DNA from: Luscinia megarhynchos
Taxonomy: Eukaryota > Chordata > Aves > Passeriformes > Turdidae
Reading direction: 5' to 3'
Length of the DNA stretch: 64,000 bases
Assembly (NCBI GenBank): GCA_034336665.1
Contig: CM067569.1
Location: 23,533,320 to 23,597,319, forward strand
Part shown: positions 58,702 through 64,000 of the stretch, piece after piece
Layout: each line of letters opens with the position of its first letter
How positions within the stretch are numbered: the stretch's first letter is position 1
Notes under the pieces: model-generated
Seen by the model: the letters and a program-made list of their open reading frames with translations, nothing else
What the model was told of the DNA's origin: nothing
Databases searched by the model: none
Program-made: the position numbers and the translations under genes

Positions 58702-59629
58702 CTTGTTGACTTTACAGCAACAAAAGTGTCAATTCAAACATTTTTTAGTGGTTTTGGCTTTTGTCTTTGTTTCAAAAGTCCATTTTAAAGCCTGTGATGT
58801 AGCAGTTGATGTCATACTTCTCAAAGTACTTTTCCATTCAGCAATGGCATATACTGTAAGAATTTGCTTTGATAATTTAAATTACTTTTAATCTAAAACA
58901 TATGAGATCAAGAAGTCCACACTGAAAACCAAGGGCAATTTCTCCAATACCTGTGCGAATAAATCAGTGGCTGGGGAAAACATGTGGCTAAGATGCATGT
59001 ATGAGTTATCTGGGATGCAAACTATGCCCTCCACCACAGCTGATACTTGTATGAGTGTGTGTCACAGTCTGTGAGGCTGTGCTTCGATCAGAAGAATTGT
59101 TGGATACACTTGGAAGACTCCGGAGGAGGAGCAAAGGAGAGAAGAGGCACCTCAATTAGCACATGGATAATTACTTCATCACTATTAGTGATCCATGCAT
59201 CAAAAAGGGCAGTGCTGCTGCCTGAAACACAAGTGACTCAACTTTCACTTGTCATCAGACTCTGCAGCACAATTACCTGGGCTGTTCATGGGGAGCTTCT
59301 CTCTCAGCATATTTCTCTACACCTCAGAATCCTCTTCACTTATCCTGGAAAAAAAAAATCACTTAGGAGCCAGCATTCTTACTGTACTCTTTCTTTTCAA
59401 AGTCATTCCAAGAGATTCTAAATGGCACCTATTTTGTTCAAAGGCCAAAGGCATCCTGAGGTCTACATTTTTTCTCCCTGACATTAGTGTTTCCTTTCCT
59501 GATATTCCCTTTGGGTGCAGGGCCTATTTCTGACTGGGATTTTTATCTAAATTCAACCCTTGTTTCCCAGATTTGTCTAATAGCTTGTTTGAAGACAAGG
59601 GAAATGTGGTACTTCTAATCCTTCTGGCC
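58702..59629. other. Unique non-coding DNA
   Basis: The frame at 59047-59421 (+, 124 codons) is the longest here and shows no recognisable domain. The block 59,100-59,280, with 'tggataattacttcatcact' and 'tcaattagcacatgg', has homeodomain-type cores and could be another conserved element, with low certainty. Confidence 0.45.
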
Positions 59630-60480
59630 TTCAGTACAGCGTTTGGTGCCACCTGGGAAATTATTGGTGAAGGCAGGTGAGCTGGGGATTAGAGCAAGAG
59701 CTGTGAAGTGGATAAGGCACTGACTGAAAAGAAGAGGCAGAGAGTTATGCTGAAAGGGCAAAGAAGGACACAGTTAAGTCCTCAAGGGCCAATCTTAGGA
59801 CTAATATTAATATTTTTTTAACAACCTGGACACAGGAAATAGACACAAGCTAATGACACTTGATGAGAAGTGGATAGGGGATTCCTAAAAGCAGGAGGTT
59901 AAGAATGTCACAAGAGAGCTGGATTACGGTCCGTAGAGGTGGGATTAATTGTTCAAATTGTGAAGTAGCAGTTCATAATATAATCCAGAAGCAGTAGAAA
60001 TTGAAACAGTGGGGAAGGAAAAATTCTGGGCCTTTTAGCTGATCACAGCAGAGTTATGAATTACCAGTGAACATAGCTGTGGAAAAGGTGTGGACTGAGG
60101 ATGTGTTTGGAAATAAAAATCATATGGGCAACACTGATAACGTTGAAGATTTCTTTTGGAATTATGAGAATATTGGTCTCTTAGAAAAGAAAGATGATTC
60201 CAAGGTGTAACAGAAAAAGTTTACTGGAATGAACAGGGAAACATATACTTTCCACAAGAGAAAGAAAAAAACACTTTAATTTATTTGGCCTAATAAAGTG
60301 TTCTTTCTGCTAGAAGGAAAGACTGGAGAAGTCTATTTACCTTTAGAGAGAATACTGTTACAAATGGAGCTGATCATTTGTTTTAGAAATTAAAAGGACT
60401 CTCCTGAAGCAGTTGTCCTAGTGTTGCAAAGGAGTTGGGAAACTTTGGTGGCTTTTAACTGAGATTGGATGCCTTGATTG
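59630..60480 (+). mobile_element. Decayed CR1-like LINE (reverse-transcriptase region to 3' end)
   Basis: The core, 'gtggataaggcactgactga' (59708) then 'agaggcagagagttatgctg' (59733), lines up with the CR1 stretch that encodes the segment before the conserved GSVLGP-like motif. The next part, 'gggccaatcttaggac' ... 'ttttttaacaacctggac' (59786-59831), is that motif itself, now carrying several stops but still ending in codons for N-N-L-D. Downstream, 'gatgagaagtggata' is a faint continuation. From about 60170 to 60480, phrases such as 'ttggcctaataaagtg' and 'gaagcagttgtcctagtgtt' resemble the 3' part of some CR1 subfamilies. The core is secure; the continuation is less certain. Confidence 0.62.
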
Positions 60481-60908
60481 CTTTAAGGGTTGTTTACCTA
60501 TGCAAAAATGTCCCTTCCTGCTTAAATTTATTGACATAAGATCGTCCTACTAGCATGGAGACTGATTGATGAAGTTGTCAGGGGCTTTAGCAAACCAAAA
60601 CTTTGAGTTTCTGTGTAGCTATAGTTTCCTTCACTAGATAGAACATGAGTTTGAAAGGAGTAAGAAACATAATTGACATCTATAGTGAAGGCATGGCTCA
60701 CATCAATATTCTGACTTACATACCCTGTTATAGTGATGAAAAAGCAAAGGGGTATGAGAGAAGGAAGGAAGGTTAGACTGTGAAAAAATAATTTAGAATA
60801 AATATTTTAATTTATTGTGATGAATTTCTATTGTTTAGTGAGGCATTTTTGTTACTGTTGCAGTTATTGAGTGACACAATGCCAGTCATGCATCATGCAC
60901 GTGTACAG

Positions 60909-60972
60909 AACAAACAAATACAAACAAAAGAACCACAACAAAAACAAAACAAAACAAAAACCCACAAAAAAC
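60909..60972. repeat. (CAAAA)n-like A-rich simple repeat
   Basis: Irregular CAAA/CAAAA units run through the interval with few other bases. It could be an expanded A-rich tail of an old retroposon or a primary microsatellite. Confidence 0.8.
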
Positions 60973-63001
60973 TCTGGAAAAATGTTCAGTAAGTATGAGA
61001 AAGTGTAAATTGTTTTCTTGTAACAGATATTATAGATAAGTAATCAAGATTTTAAAATTGTGTCTCTTTTTTTCTAAATAGAGGTTTATTTCTTAAACTT
61101 CATCTTCCAGCCCTTGTCAGATCCTCTCTGAGCCCTTTTCCTCTGGAGCTGATCTGTTGATACTTTCAGTCTTGTCTATTAGTGGAGGCTGGGTTAGCCT
61201 AAATAGTCTGACTTGTTTCATAACCATATTTGTACAGCACCAGTCCATGGTTCTTGGAGTGTTGATATTTTCATTTTTTACTTAATTTCAGTGAGGCAAT
61301 TTGAACACTTTGAACACATTAATTTTCCATTTATAGACTGTAATAAAGACTAGAAAAGGTGTTGAGTTGCTAAGACAAACGTAGATTAGTGGCAATAAGT
61401 TGCTAATCATCTGTCCTAAGTTAGTAACTACAATAATGATTTGGGAGATCTCGAGGAGTGCCAAGAATGGGTAAGTGCCTTGAAAGCCTTCAGCAAGGAA
61501 GGACTGATGCAGGAAGCAGTAATTTCAATGGACACTGATTTGGAGCTGTAAAAGAGCAGTTTTTAAGGGGTTTTGTATGTTGTTTCCACTTATGCTAAGC
61601 CAGTTTATATATCTTCCTGACTCTTTTGCTTTCCCTCTAAAATTGTAGCATCTTTCAACTTTGGCTTCACAAAGCCATTGACTAAATATGTGGGGGAATG
61701 ATAATAAAGTATATTTGAATTGGTATTATCTAGAAATCTGCTTGCATTGAGTACCTCTCTGTGTTCTGTTGTAAATGACACAAAAGGGATTGCCCATGAG
61801 AATAGGATGAGTTCCAGGATTAAACCCTTCCAGTAGCCCATGAGGATAACAGCTAGACTGTTTTGTTTAGACTCACTCTGTTTGAATCCAGGCAGCAGGG
61901 CTATCCCTCTGCCCAGTTAGCAGCAGCAGGTCAGCTGCAGAGGGGGGAAGAGGGCACAGTGCCTTATTTCCCACCACCAGCCCTGCTTGTTCAGCCAGGC
62001 ACAGAACACCCTGCAGCCCAGGCCCAGGAGGAGAGCAGCAATGAGATCACGGTCTGTACCCATACCCTGGCTGAGCACAAGTAGTACAAGAGGGCTGAAA
62101 AGGCAGAAACTGCCCGAAAGGAAGAGACTAGAGAAACAACCTCTCCATCAGGGAGACAAATGTAGAATCTCATCAGCATTCCTGAGCTTGCTGCTCTCCC
62201 TCAGGCCTATGGGAGCTGCTCACAGGAGAGGAAGAAGATCAAATCACCTATTTAATCCCTTCTTCTGGGCAGTTCTGAGAAAACTGTCTGGCCTAGGTGA
62301 GAAATAGCACTTTTGGAAGGGTGTCTCTAGTCTTGGTGCCTGATCAGACCAATCACTGAATGCTGAGTACAACTGAGCAAATAAAAATGGTAGCAATTTG
62401 ATCAGAGTAACTTGCCATTAAAATGATTTTAGCTGATATATTAGCTAAGCAAAAGGGAGATCAGGGCACTACATATTACTGGACCAGTATGCTATTATGG
62501 TCATATTCTTTCTGGTACCCAGGCTAATTCACAGCCAGCTCAGTTTATTTGGCAGAACACTGCTACATAATATACTGTAGTGTCTTAAGGATCAGACCAG
62601 CCTTGGACTGTATAAACGGTGACTTTAGTGTTCATAAAATTCAGTAATAAATTCCTATTCATATAACTTTATTAGTTGAATCATGTGAAAGACATGCCTT
62701 TGAGCCAGGGCAGGTGTCTGTTTTAGTTCTGCAGCACCATGCCATCAATATAAAACACAGCACAGTAAATTCAAAACTTCCCTGAGGATCATATCCAGCA
62801 CCAGTGATTCATTAACTCAGGCCTCATACTGGATGGGAACAGATTAATACAGTAAGAACAAAGGTGCCAGATGTGTAGTTTCTTGGCCATGTTTTAAATT
62901 CCATGTGTGAAAGACCAAAATTAAATGAAATGTTTGACCTTTATTCCTAAAGTCCCAGAAAAAAAGACTTCTGGCTAGTTTCCTTTAAGTATGGTAATGT
63001 C

Positions 63002-63036
63002 AAAAAAAAAAAAAAAAAAAAAAAGAAAAGAAAAGG
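63002..63036. repeat. A23 homopolymer with AAAAG units
   Basis: Twenty-three As at 63002-63024 are followed by G, AAAA, G, AAAA, GG. No retroposon body is recognisable upstream, so it is not clearly a poly(A) tail of an insertion. Confidence 0.9.
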
Positions 63037-63574
63037 CTTATGCAATTAAAAGCTTTTTACATTTGAAAAAATCCCATTACTTAATAAGGACTGAATGTTG
63101 CTCTCTTGTGGCAGATAAAATAGGTTTCAAGGCTTGCAGAGACCAGGCACATGCTTACCTTTACATATGTGAGCAGGCACCGAGAACATACAGAAATAGC
63201 AAACTTCTCTGGTGAATTACACCTCTTCAGGACAGAAGCCAAGACCTGGCCATCCTCAATGAAAGAATAAAGTTCCTCTACTGGGATCAAAGGCCACACT
63301 TTCAATTAGGTGTTGAGCCATGGCTTGTGGCCTTGCTTTATTAATGGAGCTTCTGAAAATAACTGGGAGTCAATGGCAAGTTCGTATGCAGAGTAAATTA
63401 TTATGCTCTCTCTGTCTAGCTACAGAGCTCAACTCTGTTATCAAGACTCCTCACTGAGATGAGTATTTTCTTTTTTCACTATAGTTCAAAATAATGAAAG
63501 ACTCAAATAACTAGGAAATATTGTTTATAAGTAGAAATAAAGCAAATGGCGAAGCAAAACTATGGTGTTAATTT

Positions 63575-63610
63575 TCTTTTTTTTGTTGTTGTTGTTTTTG
63601 TTTTGTTTAC
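63575..63610. repeat. T-rich / (GTT)n simple repeat
   Basis: A T8 run is followed by four GTT units and TTTTTG-type sequence. On the minus strand it is an AAC-rich tract. Confidence 0.8.
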
Positions 63611-64000
63611 AGATGTATTTTAAAAGATACTGGCTTCTCTGTACCTGCACAGGTTGTGTGAAAGCTGGTGTTTTCATATAGGTCACTTTTAGCAGAGCTA
63701 TAACAAATGAGCAGTTCTGTGTGTACAAGACACCTACAGGCTGGTAAGTTGGCAGTACATGGATGCTGAAAGGTACATTCCTTCGTGCTTCTGCACTGCT
63801 CCTGAGCTCAGGTGTGGCTTGAAACTGAGCAACACTGCCATGACTTTTTGGGGTCACAAGACTCACAAGAATGTTAAAATAATCCAGTAGCAGACAGACT
63901 GCTAGAGGTGCCAGCAAACAGGAGACAGGTTCATCCGTGATTTACATAAAGTATAAATTGATTAACCCTGGAGTCCTGTGGGGATTACTGTGCTGATGAG

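Larger units (their letters stand above)
60481..64000. other. Non-coding DNA with A-rich simple repeats
   Basis: No gene was recognised. The interval holds a CAAAA-type tract (60909-60972), an A23 run (63002-63024) and a GTT/T-rich tract (63575-63610). The section 61,890-62,300 is GC-richer, with frames open on both strands up to 106 codons, but it matches no domain or repeat family I can name. The minus-strand frame at 63525-63917 (130 codons) is unsupported and crosses the simple repeat. Confidence 0.5.

Noticed and set aside
59047..59421. 124-codon plus-strand open frame
   Set aside because: No recognisable domain, no splice context, and a second frame overlaps it; best explained by chance.
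61863..62307. GC-richer block with frames on both strands
   Set aside because: Considered as an exon or old LTR, but I found no conserved motif, LTR termini or splice signals to support either.
63525..63917. 130-codon minus-strand open frame
   Set aside because: It crosses a simple repeat that would encode a low-complexity N/K tract and shows no family similarity.
1..64000. CRISPR arrays, operons, tRNA or rRNA genes, mitochondrial insertions
   Set aside because: Looked for by eye; no array of spaced repeats, no cloverleaf with typical internal promoter boxes, and no mitochondrial gene sequence was recognised. The repeats are those of a bird nuclear genome.

Overview
The window is AT-rich vertebrate DNA, and the repeats point to a bird. 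CR1-type LINE fragments occur on both strands, and there are two copies of an LTR with the conserved avian ERVL-like start (TGTGCTGGTTTTGGCTGGGA). No protein-coding exon, tRNA, rRNA or snRNA gene could be recognised in the 64 kb. The longest open frames are under 150 codons, and the three longest (8367-8780, 34991-35413, 49280-49720) lie on or within transposon remnants. The window is best read as a long intron or a gene desert. Naming the nearest gene would be guesswork.

Layout. 1-8.4 kb: single-copy AT-rich DNA with a perfect 12-bp RFX/X-box palindrome near 5.07 kb. 8,397-8,963: a complete-looking solo LTR (+). 9-34.5 kb: mostly unique DNA holding a CR1 3' tail (12.25 kb), a doubtful CR1 scrap (19.6 kb) and several strong local inverted repeats (24.8, 28.0 and 31.9 kb). 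34.5-35.76 kb: the best CR1 copy (-), truncated and internally deleted. 36-49 kb: unique DNA with a 24-bp uninterrupted palindrome (39.18 kb) and enhancer-like segments, the best being 43.45-43.70 kb. 49.16-49.87 kb: a second, deleted CR1 (-). 50-55.7 kb: further enhancer-like segments (50.8 and 53.06 kb), a polypurine tract and a C15 run. 55.75-57.25 kb: a repeat cluster of CR1 (-), an LTR-like block (+) and an ERVL-like LTR (-), followed at once by another conserved-looking segment (57.34 kb). 59.63-60.48 kb: a decayed CR1 (+). 60.5-64 kb: unique DNA with A-rich simple repeats.

No operon or pathway logic applies. The most unusual content is a set of short, perfect, closely spaced inverted repeats (24-bp arms at 28.0 kb, a 24-bp palindrome at 39.2 kb, and 14-16-bp arms at 24.8, 31.9 and 58.7 kb). 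They match no repeat family I know and look like either local template-switch products or structured transcribed elements. Enhancer calls rest only on motif content and on what conserved noncoding DNA usually looks like. No alignment was possible.
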